Assembly (NCBI RefSeq): GCF_000226095.1
Contig: NC_016472.1
Location: 4,588,001-4,652,000, forward strand
Direction of reading: 5' to 3'
Length of the DNA: 64,000 bases
DNA from: Thermothelomyces thermophilus ATCC 42464
Lineage: Eukaryota > Ascomycota > Sordariomycetes > Sordariales > Chaetomiaceae
In this document: positions 1 through 12,727 of the stretch, in pieces
Position numbering within the stretch: position 1 is the first letter of the stretch
How the letters are laid out: every line of letters begins with the position of its first letter
Notes under the pieces: generated by a model
Databases searched by the model: none
Told to the model about the DNA's origin: nothing
What the model saw: the letters and a program-made list of their open reading frames with translations, nothing else
Program-made: the position numbers and the translations under genes

Positions 1-3000
1 TCTTACTAGTTAAATATAACTCTATTTAGGGTTATAGGTAGCTACTATTTTTCTAGCTAATATCTAAGTCGTAATCTTTATACTATGGTAACCCTAATAT
101 TATATCTTTATCGTTACCTATGTCTATAATGCTAAATACAATTATTATAGTCTTCCTTACTATAGTGATATCGATCGGTTTAGTCTCTCTATATACCTAT
201 TATATTAGAAATAGCCCTTTAACTATGCTATACTTCTGTTTCATTCTCTAGGGTATCTATAATTAATTTATAAGTGTTAGCGAAATCAGGTTTATCTCTA
301 CTCCATTATCTACTAGTACAAGCATTTCGTGCTATTTCTATTGTATTGTTATCTATAGTCGCTTGTCTTACCGCCGTCGTCTAAAGATTATAGCGATTTC
401 CTATATTTCTACTAAGAGGTCTCGATATAGTGGTCTCTTATGCTAGTTCCTCCTATACTACGCTACTACTCGCCGCTATACGGGCGTTAATAGTTTCCGG
501 GCCCCTCAAAGGGCCCTGACCCGTTTCTTAGGTTAGTACTAACCTCTTCGGTTGTTTGGCTGATAGCGGCTTTGTCGATCGTGCTCATTTCTATAAGCTA
601 TTAGGTACTTACGGCTTCCTACTATTAAGTCCGTTCTACTTTCTATTATATGTGCTATAGCTTCATCTAAAGCTCCTAAATTCGCGATTTCTTTTTATCT
701 ATATAATAGAGGTAATCGTTACTCTAGTATAAGTCCTATATATCTCGTCCTATTCTGTAGTACCTAGGCTAGGCTTATCTTAGAACTATCGTAATGCCTT
801 CTAGATTATAGGCTTTAATCTTCTAGAGTAATTCGGCCGCTCTATTTTCTATATCATAGACCTATTCTATAGGGTAGAGGCTTCTATCTTTATTTCCTTG
901 TTAGGTCGGCTAGTAATTATTTTCGAATTTGTCGCGGAAGTAATATCGGCATTTGTATACTATATACTAGAACTAAGGTACTTATATATATACCTCGTGT
1001 CGAGGGTATAGTTATATAGCGTTACCTAGGAGGTATTAGAATTCTTTCCCGAATCCTTCCTACTATATATAGACTATAGGTACTCTAATACTAAAGTAGG
1101 AATGTTTCTTCTAGTAGCTTCCTTATATATACTCGTCTTTTCTATAGTTTGTATATATAAACTAGTACTCTAGGTTCCGTATATTATTACTAAGTTGCTA
1201 GTTATCAAGGTACTCGGCGTAGCTATCGGGCCTATTATATATTATAGGCTATTCTCCTTTAATAGTTTCTACGATACATCAGAGTTCCCTTATCTTGTCC
1301 CTTATCTTATTACTCTACTAGACAAGTCGAATCAAGCGCCTATCCTATTTATATAGTTCTATATTAAGTCGGAAAACTTTATTATAGTATCATTTAATTC
1401 GTTCCTAGAGGAATGGAACATTAGGTCTAGGTCTTTCGATTCCTTAAATATCGGTTGTCTACGATCTATCCTACCTCTATATAACTGTGAAACCCTATTG
1501 CCTTAAGGCTAGGAGAATCGAAATTAGTGGTGCGTATTTTCCTGTTATATCCCATTTAGCAAGACCTATCTCTAGGTCCATAGTAACTAGTTCGGAGTAC
1601 GGTACTTGTTTATCTTTACCGTCATTATCGTGTCTAAGACTATCTATATCACTGCCCCCATCTTTGTAGCTTATAGCTATTACTTTGAAGACGTCTTTGG
1701 TAATTTTGTCGATAGCTATAATTTCCTTTCTAGGGACTATCTTCTACTCTTTCTTCGGGCTTTAATATTCTTACTTATAGTGCTCTTTCTTTCTGTAGTT
1801 ATAGTAGGTAATATTAGACTTGTCTTTAGTTATCTTCTTCTAGTCCTGCTTTTATACTATATCTATATCTATAGCTCTAGGGTATATCTTATATAAGGTA
1901 TTAACATATACTTATTTTCTCTTATTATTAGCTTTAATTATAGTTCTATTTATTTAACCTCATTTCTATTACTCTTATATATAAAGTCGATTATTAATTC
2001 TAATAGCCTATATAATATATTTATCTAAAGTCTTAGGCTAATTATACTTATATAGCTTATCTTTAATCTTTTCCTTTAAGCTATTATAAAATAGTTATAT
2101 TAACGCCTTATCGTTAAGCTAAGACTTAAGTATATCCTATCTAAACTATATAGTATAAGAGGCTATTAACTTAGTCTATTAGAGATTAGCAAGTCTTTCT
2201 TATATATAAATCTTTTTATCTTTGTCACTAAAAACCTTCTAAAGCTCTTCTTCGAAACGGTCATAAGATCGAAAGACTGCCTACGTAAACACGTCTCGGT
2301 CATCTTCATCTTCCTTAGTAAGATAGTCATTCTATATAGGCTCGAACTATCTAAGTGCCTTGCCTTCTAGTCTTATAGCTATATAGAGGATTTTAGCTTC
2401 ATTATCTAGAAACTTATCATTATTAAGCCAGAAGTAAGATCAAAGGTTTATTAGGAATCCTATAAGGTCTTCCTTAGTTCCTCTATATTTACTAGGTAGT
2501 TCGATTTTAATACGGCTCGTTTTAGCGGTTTCAAGCGCCTTGATTTTGGTATAGGCCTCGTTAACTAGCTTCTATAAGTGCTTTTCGCCATTCTTAAGTT
2601 CCTTGATTCGAGCTTAAGCAACCTTATCTCTCTAGTCTAACTCCTAGATCTGCTAATAGAGTTGACTAAGCTAAGCAAGTAGCTATTCGGCCGTAACGTT
2701 AGTAGCTATGTTGATATCGAGGTCAAAGTTCCCTCCGTTCTGAACTATAATAGAACAAAGGGAGTGATAGCAACGTATAACGAACCTAACTTAGACTTCT
2801 TCTGAAAGGGTTTAGACAAAGGTAGATTAAGTAGGACAAGTAGGTAGGTTATCTAAGGGATTTGGTAAAGCTAAAGGGTTTATAACAATACTAGAGTTGT
2901 CTCTTATAGTAATTAATAATACTTAGTATAAGTATTATAATTATAGGATAGGTTGCTATTATTAGTAAACTCCTAGAGTCTACTATAACGAGTGACTATC

Positions 3001-3202
3001 TATATATATATATAATCTAGGGATTACTCTTTACCTAGTGATCCTTTGCTGTCTAGATTACGGCTGTGGTAGTGATCCTATAGTGTATAGATCACTTTGC
3101 TAAGCGTAATCCTTTCCTAACTAGTCCGTTCGTGCCTACTGTCCTATTGGCCTATTAGGGGAGGCGGCTTAGGCGGCGTCCTACATGTATATTTCCGTAA
3201 TA
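1..3202 (-). mobile_element. Ty3/gypsy copy C, inverted, partial, RIP-degraded
   Basis: This is the reverse complement of the 5' half of the gypsy element present twice further right. The gag start lies near 2,710 and the protease motif near 310-330. Position 1 matches the stretch of copy A near 16,370, so the reverse transcriptase lies beyond the left edge of the window. The element ends at the right with an LTR (2,776-3,202) and interrupts a LINE that resumes at 3,203. The coding frames are destroyed by TAG/TAA stops typical of RIP. The short open frames here are chance survivors, not genes. Confidence 0.85.
2776..3202 (-). repeat. LTR of gypsy copy C (5' LTR, inverted)
   Basis: The 427-bp repeat is the reverse complement of the 5' LTR of copy B, which is 428 bp. 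Its ends read TATAAC and GTAATA, which is what RIP makes of the TGTAAC/GTGACA-type ends seen in the better preserved copies. The partner LTR is outside the window, so no target-site duplication can be checked. Confidence 0.8.
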
Positions 3203-3647
3203 ACTACCTAGTCTAGAACCTATTTAATAGGCTTAGCCTAGGGGCTAGAGACCTCTTTAGCCTTATAGACTAATAGGACCTTAACCTATATATATCCCAT
3301 AGCTAGGTCACTAAGGCCCCCTAGGATGACTAATGTAGCTAGCCTTTTACAATAGACCCATTCTAGGCCTTAGCTAGGTTAGAAGTAACCTATAGAGATA
3401 TCATAGAACGTAGGAAATCTAACTATTACCTATAGGCCTTAAATGTCTCCCTCTAAGGGACTAATAGGCCTATACTAGCTAGTAAAGAGTAGGACTAGAA
3501 GAGCCTAGATAAGGAGGTTATATAGGCTAAGGTAGCCTACCTCCTACTCCGGCTTGGTAGATAGGTATCGGCCCTAGCTAGGCCTATCTTCCAAGGCCTA
3601 AAGGAGCTTCTATAGGCCTTCGATAGGCTTATAGAGGCCCTTAAGGA

Positions 3648-5037
3648 CAGTGGGGTGTCAAAAGTCTCATGCCACCCCACCTGTCCCTAGCTATCTACAT
3701 TTTTACTACCAGACTTTAATATAGAATATCTCAACAGCCACAAATTATATAGGAAAACTGTTTACATTAGATAGTAGCCCTAGTTCCAAGCTTCAATATT
3801 TTGTATACCACCCCCTGGCTCTTTTGACTACGGCCAGCCGACGTGGCATTCCCTGGATCAGCTTGTCGATTAGCCCCTAATCAATAGCCTACCACGCCTC
3901 CCGCAGGCACTTAGTAAACTCTTCAATATCTAGCCTGTTCTGCCTCAAATTCTATAGATCTAGGAACATCGTACGTAGCCTCCGTTTGAGAAGGGCCTAT
4001 ACATGTTTAATGGGGTTCAAATCAGGGCTGTATACAGGCCATTTAATCTAGGAAATCCCCCGTACTAGGAGCTACTATTCGGTAGATTCGTAAACATGTA
4101 TAGGAGCGTTGTCTTGCTAAAAGTGTCGAGTTCCATCGTAATAAGGTAGAAGGCCCTCTTCTAGAGCCTTCTAATACGACCGGGCTGTATATCTACGGCG
4201 TAAAGTGCTTAGATCCCTCTCTAGGATAATAAGCTCACTCCGACCACCTACCTATATTGCCTCCTATACCATGATCGTAATATTTGCCCTTATATGGTTC
4301 TTCAAGTTAACAAATCCGCGGTCGTACTTCTCGGAAGGAAAACGGAATATCTAGGCAGTCGGATTTAAGGTATTGTTTTGATAAGAACACTCGTTAGAAA
4401 AGATAGTCTAAGATAGTTAGAAATACTGAAAAGAATCACTATACTATACTTGACTTACTTAATCCAATTCGTTAGTTTTTTCAAACTAGTTATATATAAA
4501 GTTATATCTATCCTTTGCCAGCTCTTTTGTCAAAGGAATCCTCTTTTTTACTTGCCATTTATGTAAACGGTACGCTCGGAGGAATCGTCGAATAGTTAAA
4601 GGTAATACTTTCTTCCTAATCGTATTGACGAGGGCCTTCCTTGCTATATATCGTTCCTTTTTAATCATCAAAAGGATATATTGCTTTTCCAAAGGCGAAA
4701 GAACCTTAGGATGGCCACTTCGAGGTAGAGACTTAAAAGTGTTGTAAGAATTCTAGAGTTCAATAGTATGGTAGATGGCTGGTCGAGATACACTAAACAG
4801 GGTTACTAGAGATCGCTCGCTATATCCTGCAGATGTAAGGCTGTAAATAGCAACTCGAATATAAGGGCTTAATTCCCTATTACCGCGATAGTTAGCCGTT
4901 AATTTGGATATAAAATTATGTAGTTTGGGCTCTATATTGTAGAGCTGTAGGATGTAGAAAAGAAGGTTAGGTACGCGTCTCTATTGTAGAACGCGTTTAT
5001 GTGGGTAGGGTGGCAGGGGACTTTTGACCCCTGACTG
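3648..5037 (-). mobile_element. Tc1/mariner-type DNA transposon with decayed transposase
   Basis: A 1,390-bp insertion in LINE-1. Its ends are imperfect inverted repeats: CAGTGGGGTGTCAAAAGTC at the left, and CAGTCAGGGGTCAAAAGTC when the right end is read inward. The transposase is on the minus strand. An open stretch of 68 codons at 4,486-4,692 is rich in basic residues, as in the N-terminal helix-turn-helix half. Further along the minus strand come QDNAPIH (about 4,100) and WPVYSPDLNPIKH (about 4,020), which are hallmark motifs of the Tc1 DDE catalytic domain. Several stops make it inactive. The expected TA target duplication is not visible; the flanks suggest GA instead, so the ends may be off by a few bases. 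Confidence 0.8.
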
Positions 5038-5282
5038 GAAATAGCTATAGTCTTGGCTCCGGTAAAGAAGGCTAGTATAGGTAGTAAATAAGCTTAATAG
5101 TAGACAAAGGAGGTTTAAGAGGCCTAGAAGAGGGCTAAGGAGGTAGAGAGGGCCTATAAGGGTACCTTAAACCCCTATATATAAGAGGCACTTTAGCAGG
5201 CCCGATAGGACTAGGCTAAGACTATTATAACTATAAAGACTAAGAGCTAGAGAGCTATATTATAGGAGGTAACTAATTAGCT

Positions 5283-5734
5283 TGTCACAAGCCAACCATA
5301 TACCACGACCCGGTGGGGTGCAGCAGGCTAAATGAGCCACCAATCAAGAAGGGCACGAAGCGAGGCTGACACGGATTGCTAGGGAGCGCGGGCTACCACA
5401 GGCGAACAATTGCCAAAAAGGGAAAGATAGCAGAGGATAGCTAGCTACCGAAGGCGATCTAAGGACAGGATAGAAGGGGACTATAAGCGACCGACAGAAG
5501 TATATATATATATAAATAGTCACTCGTTATAGTGGACTCTGGGAGTTCACTAGTGATAGTAACCTACAATTACAGTACTCATACCAAGCATTGCTAATTA
5601 CTGTGAGAGACAACTCTAGTGTTATTATAAACCCTTTGGCTTTACCGAATCCCTTAGACGACCTGCCTACTTGTCCCGCTCAATCTACCTTCGTCTGAAC
5701 CCTTTTAGAAGAAGTCTAAGTTGGGTTCGTCATA
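5283..5734 (+). repeat. Solo gypsy LTR, TSD TAGCT
   Basis: A 452-bp LTR starting TGTCAC and ending GTCATA. It is flanked on both sides by TAGCT, and the empty site is seen in LINE-2 near 28,215. Its right half matches the LTRs of gypsy A and B. Its left half is a different sequence with little RIP, so this is a separate LTR variant. The absence of internal sequence means LTR-LTR recombination left a solo copy. An open frame at 5,671-5,853 crosses the right boundary and is not a gene. Confidence 0.85.
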
Positions 5735-8219
5735 TAGCTAGACCTATTATAGAGGCTAGAGCGGTAGGTAAGGCTATAAAGCTACCTACTAGTCAACCCT
5801 CTAAAGCTCCTAACCTTCGAAGGAGGGCTTATAACTTACTAATAGAAGGCTAAGGCCCTAGCTAATAAGTTCTTTCCGAACTTAAAAGCAGATCTATTAG
5901 ATATTAATAACCTAGAACTAAACGACTATTAGGAGCTAAAGTTTAAAATAGGCTAGGAGGTTATAGTAGGCAAAGTTAGGGTAATATTAGCTAGAGCAGC
6001 CCTATAGAAGGCCCTAAGGGAGGACCTCCTCCCTATAGGCCTACTAAAGGCCTATAGGCGGCTACTTTACTAGGTACTAGCTAAGCTAGCCTTAGAGAGC
6101 CTATAGCTTGGCTATTTCCCGGCCTAGTTTAAAAGGGCTAAGATAATAGTTTTCTATAAGCCTAGCACACCCTTATAGGCCTACTTTACCCTAGGTAGCT
6201 ATAGGCCTATAGCACTCTTACTAATAGTAGGTAAGGTACTAGAGGCTATAGTTACCTAGAAGGTAATAGCTATTACAGAGGCTTATAGGCTTCTCCTAGC
6301 TAAGTAGATAGATAACTAGGAATATAGGTCTATAGAACTAGCTATTTGGCTTATTATAGCTTAGGTTTAGGAGGCTTAGAGGTATAAAGTAGCTACTTCC
6401 TTCTTATAGCTCGATATTTTAAAGGCTTTTGATATTATTAATTATACCTAGCTACTAGCCACTTTATAGAGCTAGGGCTTCCTAAAGTAGTTAATAGTCT
6501 AGGTTAGGGAGTAGCTATAGGATAGGGTAGCTATCTTTTACTTTAATAGCTAAGAAATAAAGGATATAGTGGTAAAGGCTAGGGTCCTATAAGGGTTACC
6601 TCTCTCCCCTATACTATTTATCCTCTATATAGCCTCCCTCTACTAGGCTATTTACCAGGCTAGCCCTATAGTTAGTTTAATAGGCTTTGCCAATAATACT
6701 AACCTCCTAGCCTTTAAGAGGGCCAAGGAGGCCTATAATAGTTAACTATAAAAGGCTTAGAAGGCTTACCTTTAGTAAGTAAGGACCTAGGGTATAGCTT
6801 TTACCTTAGAAAAATATAAGCTTATCTACTTTAATAAGGGCCAGAAATAGTAGTCACGACTACTAGAGCTCTTATAGCCTAGAGGAGGTATTACTACTAT
6901 AGCCCCTTCAAAGTCGGCTAGATTCCTTGGGGTCTAGCTAGACTAGAAGCTATAGTAAGGCCCTTACTATATAAAGGTAGCTAAGAAGCTAGAAACCTAG
7001 GAATTTACCCTAACTAGGCTCACTATAAAGACCTAGGGTCTTAGCCTCCTATAGGCCTATAAGGTCTATACTAAGTATATCTATAGCGCCTTAGCTTATA
7101 GGGCCTCAAACTTCTATAAGCTTACTAAGCTAGGGGGCAAGTTAGAAGGCCCTGCTAGGGAACTATTAAAGGCCTAATATAGGGCCCTTCGAGTAGTTAC
7201 TAGGGCCTATAAGGCTACCCTTATCCGGTGCCTCGAAACGGAAGCCTAGGTACTACCCCTCGACCTCTATCTTAATAAGAGGCTAGCTAACTTTAAAGCT
7301 AAACTTGACTAGCTACTCCTATAGACTAGGACAGGCCTAGGGGCCCCTTAGGTCCCTATAAGGGCTCTTATCTAACAGGCCTATAATAGGCTAAGCCAGA
7401 GGTTCCGGAAGAGATAGGCTAGGGTAAGGGGATAAGAACTAAGGCCTATAGCCTTAGAGGTAGTAAGATCGATAGTCTAGTAATAGGTTTAGAAGGGCTA
7501 TACAGAGGGTTAACCCCCCTTATAGACCCTATAAAGAAGACTATAGGCCATGAAACTAGCTATAGTAGTAAGCTAAAGCAACTATTAAAGGGCTGACTAA
7601 GCTAGTAGGAGGATATAGTATATATCGGACAAGGACCCCCTATACCTAGTTTTTATAGGGGAAGGCCTATAAAGGCACCAAGGCCTAACAAAGGCCCAGA
7701 GCTCCTCACTAGTATAGGCCTATATAGGGGCTATTAGCCTCTATAACTTCCTTTTTAGGGTTTAAGTCCTAGGGGTTAGTACCCCTTACTATACCTATAG
7801 CTAGGGGAGGGAGACTATAGAGCACCTGGTTATATAGTTCCTAAACCTACCAAGAAGCCGAACATAGGAACCCTAGGAAATATGGTCATAAAGGAACCTA
7901 GACCTCGTTTTACAGGGTATAGGGACCTGTAACTATCGTCTGGCAAGGAGGGTTTTATAGTGGCTAATAGACCTAGGGAGGCTCCTAGAATACTACTTCG
8001 TAAGGAGGCTAGACTAGGAGGTAAGGCCTCTATAGGGCCATTCTAGCCACTTCTCCTTTTCTTTATAATGTATTAGTATTCTAGATTAGGCATTAAAGAT
8101 AGGATAGAGGTTTTTATCTGGCCTATTAGGTACGGTTTCCTTTGTATATAACTAGAGAGGCTCTAGTATGCTTATTAGCATAATGGTGTAAGACTAATAA
8201 TAATAATAATAATAATAAT

Positions 8220-8890
8220 TTAGGTATAAATCCTCCTAGAAATGAAGTTTATATATAATAATACTATTAATATAACTACCGGACTACCCGCTTTTTAAGC
8301 ATTAATAGGTTATAACCTTACGATTTCATTATAAATTAGGGACGATTCGCCTAAAGGGAAGTACTACCTTAATGTAGTAGAATAAATTAGAAAATTACAA
8401 GCATTATAAAAATAACTAGAAGAGCATTAGGAGGAAGCTGTCCAAAATTATAAAATTTATTATAACTAAAGGCATTAGAGAAGGGTATTTAAGAGAAGCG
8501 ACTTTGTCCTACTCTTAACCTAGAATCTTAAGCTAAAAACATTAAAAAAATTAACCCCTAAATTTGTCGGCCTATTTTAGGTACTTGACCTAGTTAGTTC
8601 GCTAGTATATTGGCTAGTATTACCTATATAATATACCTAGTTATATAATATTTTCCTTATTTCCTTGCTTAAACTATAGTACTTATATAGTTAGGACAAG
8701 GCTAAATAGATACTAATACCTAAGTTAGAAGACAATAATAAGTAGGAAGTTAAAGAAGTTTTAGTAGAATAGGCCGATAGTAGGACCTATTAGTTCCTAG
8801 TAAAGTAGAAAGGATAGCCCTTTAAATTTAACTAGTAGGTAGACGAAGATAATATTACTAATATATAGGGTGAAGTACGTAAGTTTAGGA
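8220..8890 (+). mobile_element. Remnant of a chromodomain gypsy pol gene (integrase C-terminus)
   Basis: Directly after the LINE-1 tail, a + strand frame with TAG stops reads like the C-terminal end of a gypsy polyprotein. It has FVLLSTQNLK and KKLTPKFVGPFQVL near 8,490-8,590, then LVKWKG near 8,800-8,820 followed by WVDEDN. The last two are typical of a chromodomain placed after integrase (chromovirus class). Further right the sequence looks like a basic C-terminal tail. The rest of the element is not recognisable on the left, where LINE-1 has been inserted. Confidence 0.7.
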
Positions 8891-10644
8891 AGTATACTAT
8901 AACCATAGAGCGCCTATAACACGGTATAGAGAAGTATAAGAAGAGGCTAGGAAGAGAGCGCCTATAAAAAACGCCCGGATATATGTCCTAAGGGAAAAGG
9001 ATGTAGGGTAGAGTGGCGTATTATTATAGTAATACGCCCTAAGACGGCGATCGAAATACCGTAGAAAAGGCCCGGAGAAGGGCGCCCTAGGAGGGGCCCT
9101 AAGCTATATCGTAAAGAACTATACTTTAAGTCGACATTACGCTAAAACTATAGTAAAGAAGGCCCTACTAGAGATACTAAAATTAGTAAAAAATATTTAT
9201 ATTATAGTACTATAAACCGGTAGAGTAAGTCTATAATACTAATTTGAGGTTAAAAGGGTATTTACTTTATATAATTAAAAAAAATGAAAATAGGACAAAA
9301 TTTACTACCTTAAAAACCTCATTAAAAGCTACTATAAGAGATAAACTCTAAGTCTATTATATATTTGCTTAAGAATCAGGCTACCTTATCCTTACTACCT
9401 AAGGCCCCTATTATAAGTGTGCCTAGTTTAGTAATAAACTTATATTTAGCTACTTACTAAGTAATATAACCCTTATTAACGGGCACTAGGCAAGGTAATA
9501 GCAAATATTACTAGATTATAAGATTATATAATACCTATATTATATTAGTAAATAATTGGCTAGACCGAAATGTAACTAAATATACTATATTAGCGTCAAA
9601 CTTAGGCTATAGGTTAGTAATTATAATCGCCTACTTATAATCGGTTATAAACTTATTATATACTAGCTATTACTTCTATAAATATATTAATATCTATATT
9701 AAATCGTAAGCGAAAACAAATAGGTTCCTATAGAAGTAATCTTCTTATTACCATTATTAATAAGGCCTATATTAGACTAGTAATACTTCTTAACTACCTC
9801 GAAAGTAATAGCTATATTATTTATAAGCATAGTAATATAGTAATAATAGCGCTTACTAAGTATAAGTAAATTCTTAGAGTCAGCTATATCTAGCTTTAAG
9901 GCCGAAAAAACCTTATAGGCAGACCAAATTATAATTATAAGATTAACTATATTACTAGTTATAATACTAGTAGCCTAAACAATTATTAATACTTAGGGAA
10001 TTATTCCTAAAATATATATTTACTAGGAGGTAGCTTATCTAATAGCCCTAATAGCACCAAAAATACTTAAACAAGCTAATAGTAAGATATATATACTAAA
10101 CATTAAAAGGGACCTTGTCATTTGCCTTAATTTCCTTGATAGCGCTATATAAGCACCGTATATACGGTAGCAGGTCGGCCGTGCTAAGCTACTAAATCTC
10201 CATAGTATCGCTATAGACGTAAAAATAAAGATTTAAAAATTAAAAAATTAAATTATAGGCGGCCGAAGAGCGAACGATATAAGGAAGATAAGGTTAAAGA
10301 TTAAAAGGAAATCGAGAGCAAAGGGCGGCCTTTTAAAAGAGTCAAATATTATTTCTATCACTATAATAGAGACCTTCCTAACGCTACAATAACTATAAGA
10401 TATATTTATAATAAAGCGAATCTTTAGATAAAAATATTTAAATAGTAACTATAATAATGGTAATATATATATGAAAATAAAGACGCCCAGTACCTACCTA
10501 TTCTATATATAATTACAAACAAAGCCGTAATAATAAAGCGCTAAAATAATAGCGACCTACCACTACCAAATGAGCATCTAGAATGAAGCTATTTCGACAG
10601 AGCCTATAGGCCTATGGATAGGCCTACTAAGGGGGGGAGTAAGT
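8891..10644. other. RIP-degraded sequence of unclear element origin
   Basis: About 1.75 kb, very AT-rich, with no open frame longer than about 60 codons in any frame. It ends in a purine tract (AAGGGGGGGAG at about 10,629-10,639) just before an LTR, so at least its right end is the 3' end of an LTR retrotransposon. A possible decayed zinc-knuckle-like stretch lies near 10,340-10,400 but is not convincing. I cannot assign reverse transcriptase or integrase motifs here. Confidence 0.5.
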
Positions 10645-10959
10645 TATTACGAACGCAAGCCGACCTGTGCCTACGGCTGGGCCGTGGCGGCCGGAGGGCC
10701 TGCACCTAGGCACTAATAGGTATAACCCTACTATAATAGGCATGATCAGAGCACGGCCGGGGAAAGGGGATAGCCGATCTATAGTATAAGATATACCTAT
10801 TAGCCTATAGATCCGAAAGGGAGGTTTTCCTCCCCAAGGATCAGTCTATATAACTACGATTAGAGAGGGATATAAATAGGTAGCCTGCCGGCCTTAGAAT
10901 AATTGACTTCCCTTACCCCTATGATTAGTACGAACTTGCTTAGAAAGGCCTTTGTAATA
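10645..10959 (+). repeat. Orphan 3' LTR of an unidentified retrotransposon
   Basis: A 315-bp stretch with ends TATTAC and GTAATA, which fit RIP-altered TGTTAC/GTAACA inverted ends. It is preceded by a polypurine tract. It is more GC-rich than the surroundings. The flanking pentamers (TAAGT and GTGCT) differ, as expected for a 3' LTR rather than a solo LTR. No matching 5' LTR was found in the window. Confidence 0.55.
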
Positions 10960-12727
10960 GTGCTACCTCTCTTGATAACTAGCCTAACGGCAGGGCCTCT
11001 TAATAAGGGGCTATAGGCCTATACTTAATTAAAATAGTTAAGTTCTAGCTATTAAAGAGCCTATAAAGGAAGTAGGCTATAGTATTTCTAGGCTTATAGA
11101 ACTTTGAAGAGGCCTAAAAGGCCTATAATAAGGGTATAATCTAGGATGCCTAGATACTAGACTATAAGCCTTACTAGGATACTCTAAAGCTAAGGTAATA
11201 TTATAGGTATTAGAGCTTTAGCTATACCTAGTAGTATTACTAGTAGCTAGCCTATTATAGCTATTATAGTATAAAGGCCTATAGAGAGGGGGGGAAGACT
11301 AAGGAGGCCTAGTGCCTTACCTACTCTAACTAACTCCCTTATAGGTATATAGCCTATAGGAGCCCTTATATAGCCTAGTATAGGGGCTGCCTAAAGAAAG
11401 TCAAGGCCTAGGAAAGGGCTAGGAAGGCCTATTAATATAAATTCCAAACCTTCTAACCATTAGAGTAACTATATTAGAAGGTAGCCTTTAAGTTCGGTAG
11501 CTAGCCGGAAGACAATAACTACTATAAAACTGGGGCTAAATGCCTTTATAAAAGGCCTACCCTAGCCTAATAGGCGGCTAAGAGCGTCTTATTCGATGCC
11601 TAATACACCTATATCTCCTTTCTATAGCTTAGAACCCCCTCCTTTTTATAACTAACTAAGGGGGTAATAGCTATAGAGCCCATTACTATACCTTTAGCCT
11701 TTACTTTAGCTACCTTAAATATAAATTAAGATCCTTTAATAGAATACTTAAGGTAATAAATAGGCCCTTAAGGTCTTACTAGAAAAGGCTAAATATAACT
11801 TACTAGCTATCTAGGAGCTATGGATTAACTAATTTATAAGGTTAATATATTACCTTTAGGCGTTAAAATACTACCTAGTTTATAAGCCTAAGGGTAAAGT
11901 AGCTATTCTAGTAGTTAAACGGTTTCTAGTTAGCTAATAGGACTATTTAGTAGAAAAGAACTAGTATAAGGTAACCTTTCTAGCCCTAGGAGAAAGGGGG
12001 TTTAAACTCTAGTTAGTCTATAATAATAAAGGTAAATAGACCTTCTTATAAAACCTACTAGCCTTACCTTAGTTAACCTATCCCCTAGTTCTTATAGATA
12101 ACTTTAACCTTTATTACCTAGTCTAGGATCTATTTAATAGGCTTAGCCTAAGGGCTAGGGACCTCCTTAGCCTTATAGACTAATAGGACCTTAACCTATA
12201 TATACCTTATAGCTAGGTTATTAGGATCTCTTAAAGGGACTAATGTAGCTAGCCTTCTATAATAAACCTATTCTAGGCCTTAGCTAGACTAGAAGTAGCC
12301 TATAGGGATATTATAGAATAAGGGAAGTCTAATTACTACCTATAGGCTTTATATATCTCCCTTTAAGGGACTAGTAGACCTATACTAGCTAGCAAAGGGT
12401 AGGACTAGAAGAGCCTAGATAGGGAGATTATATAAGCTAAAGCGGCTTACCTCCTACTCTAGCTTAGTAGATAGGTATTAGCCCTAGCTAGGCCTATCTT
12501 CTAGGGCCTAGATAAGCTTCTATAGGCCTTTAATAGGCTTATAAAGGCCCTTAAGGAGATAGCTATAGTCTTAGCTCTAGTAAAGACGGCTAGTATAGGT
12601 AGTAAATAGGCTTAATGGTAGATAAAGGAAGTTTAGGAGGCCTAGAAGAGGGCTAAGGAGGTAGAGAAAGCCTATAGGGGTACCCTAAACCCCTATATAT
12701 AAGAGGTACTTTGGTAGGCCCTATAGG
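10960..12727 (+). mobile_element. Tad1-like LINE (LINE-2), 5' part with ORF1 and endonuclease
   Basis: This is the 5' portion of the LINE that hosts gypsy copy B. Around 11,200-11,500 the decayed frame corresponds to ORF1, by comparison with the inverted copy at 30,695-32,302. Near 12,085-12,125 residues resembling LIDNFNLYYLV point to the endonuclease (EEP) domain of ORF2, where DFNLHHPLW is usual. The sequence breaks off at 12,727 and resumes at 28,149, with ATAGG duplicated on both sides of the inserted gypsy. The frame contains many TAG stops. Confidence 0.78.

Larger units (their letters stand above)
3203..8219 (+). mobile_element. Tad1-like LINE (LINE-1), split by two later insertions
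   Basis: A non-LTR retrotransposon on the + strand in three pieces: 3,203-3,647, 5,038-5,282 and 5,735-8,219. The left part aligns with the endonuclease end of LINE-2 (from about 12,115). The third piece carries a degenerate reverse transcriptase, with LDILKAFD-like residues near 6,410 and a FADDTN-like motif, now FANNTN, near 6,690. Near 7,800 there is a His/Cys-type motif including GRETIEHLV. The element ends in a (TAA)n tail at about 8,193-8,219, usual for this class. Its 5' end is removed by gypsy copy C. RIP has left many TAG stops in the frame. Confidence 0.82.

Noticed and set aside
1606-1896. 96-codon hydrophobic open frame in gypsy copy C
   Set aside because: It is antisense to the decayed gag-pol of copy C; the hydrophobic look comes from AT-rich RIP sequence.
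8193-8219. TAA microsatellite
   Set aside because: It is the 3' tail of LINE-1; the same tail ends LINE-2 and, inverted, LINE-4.
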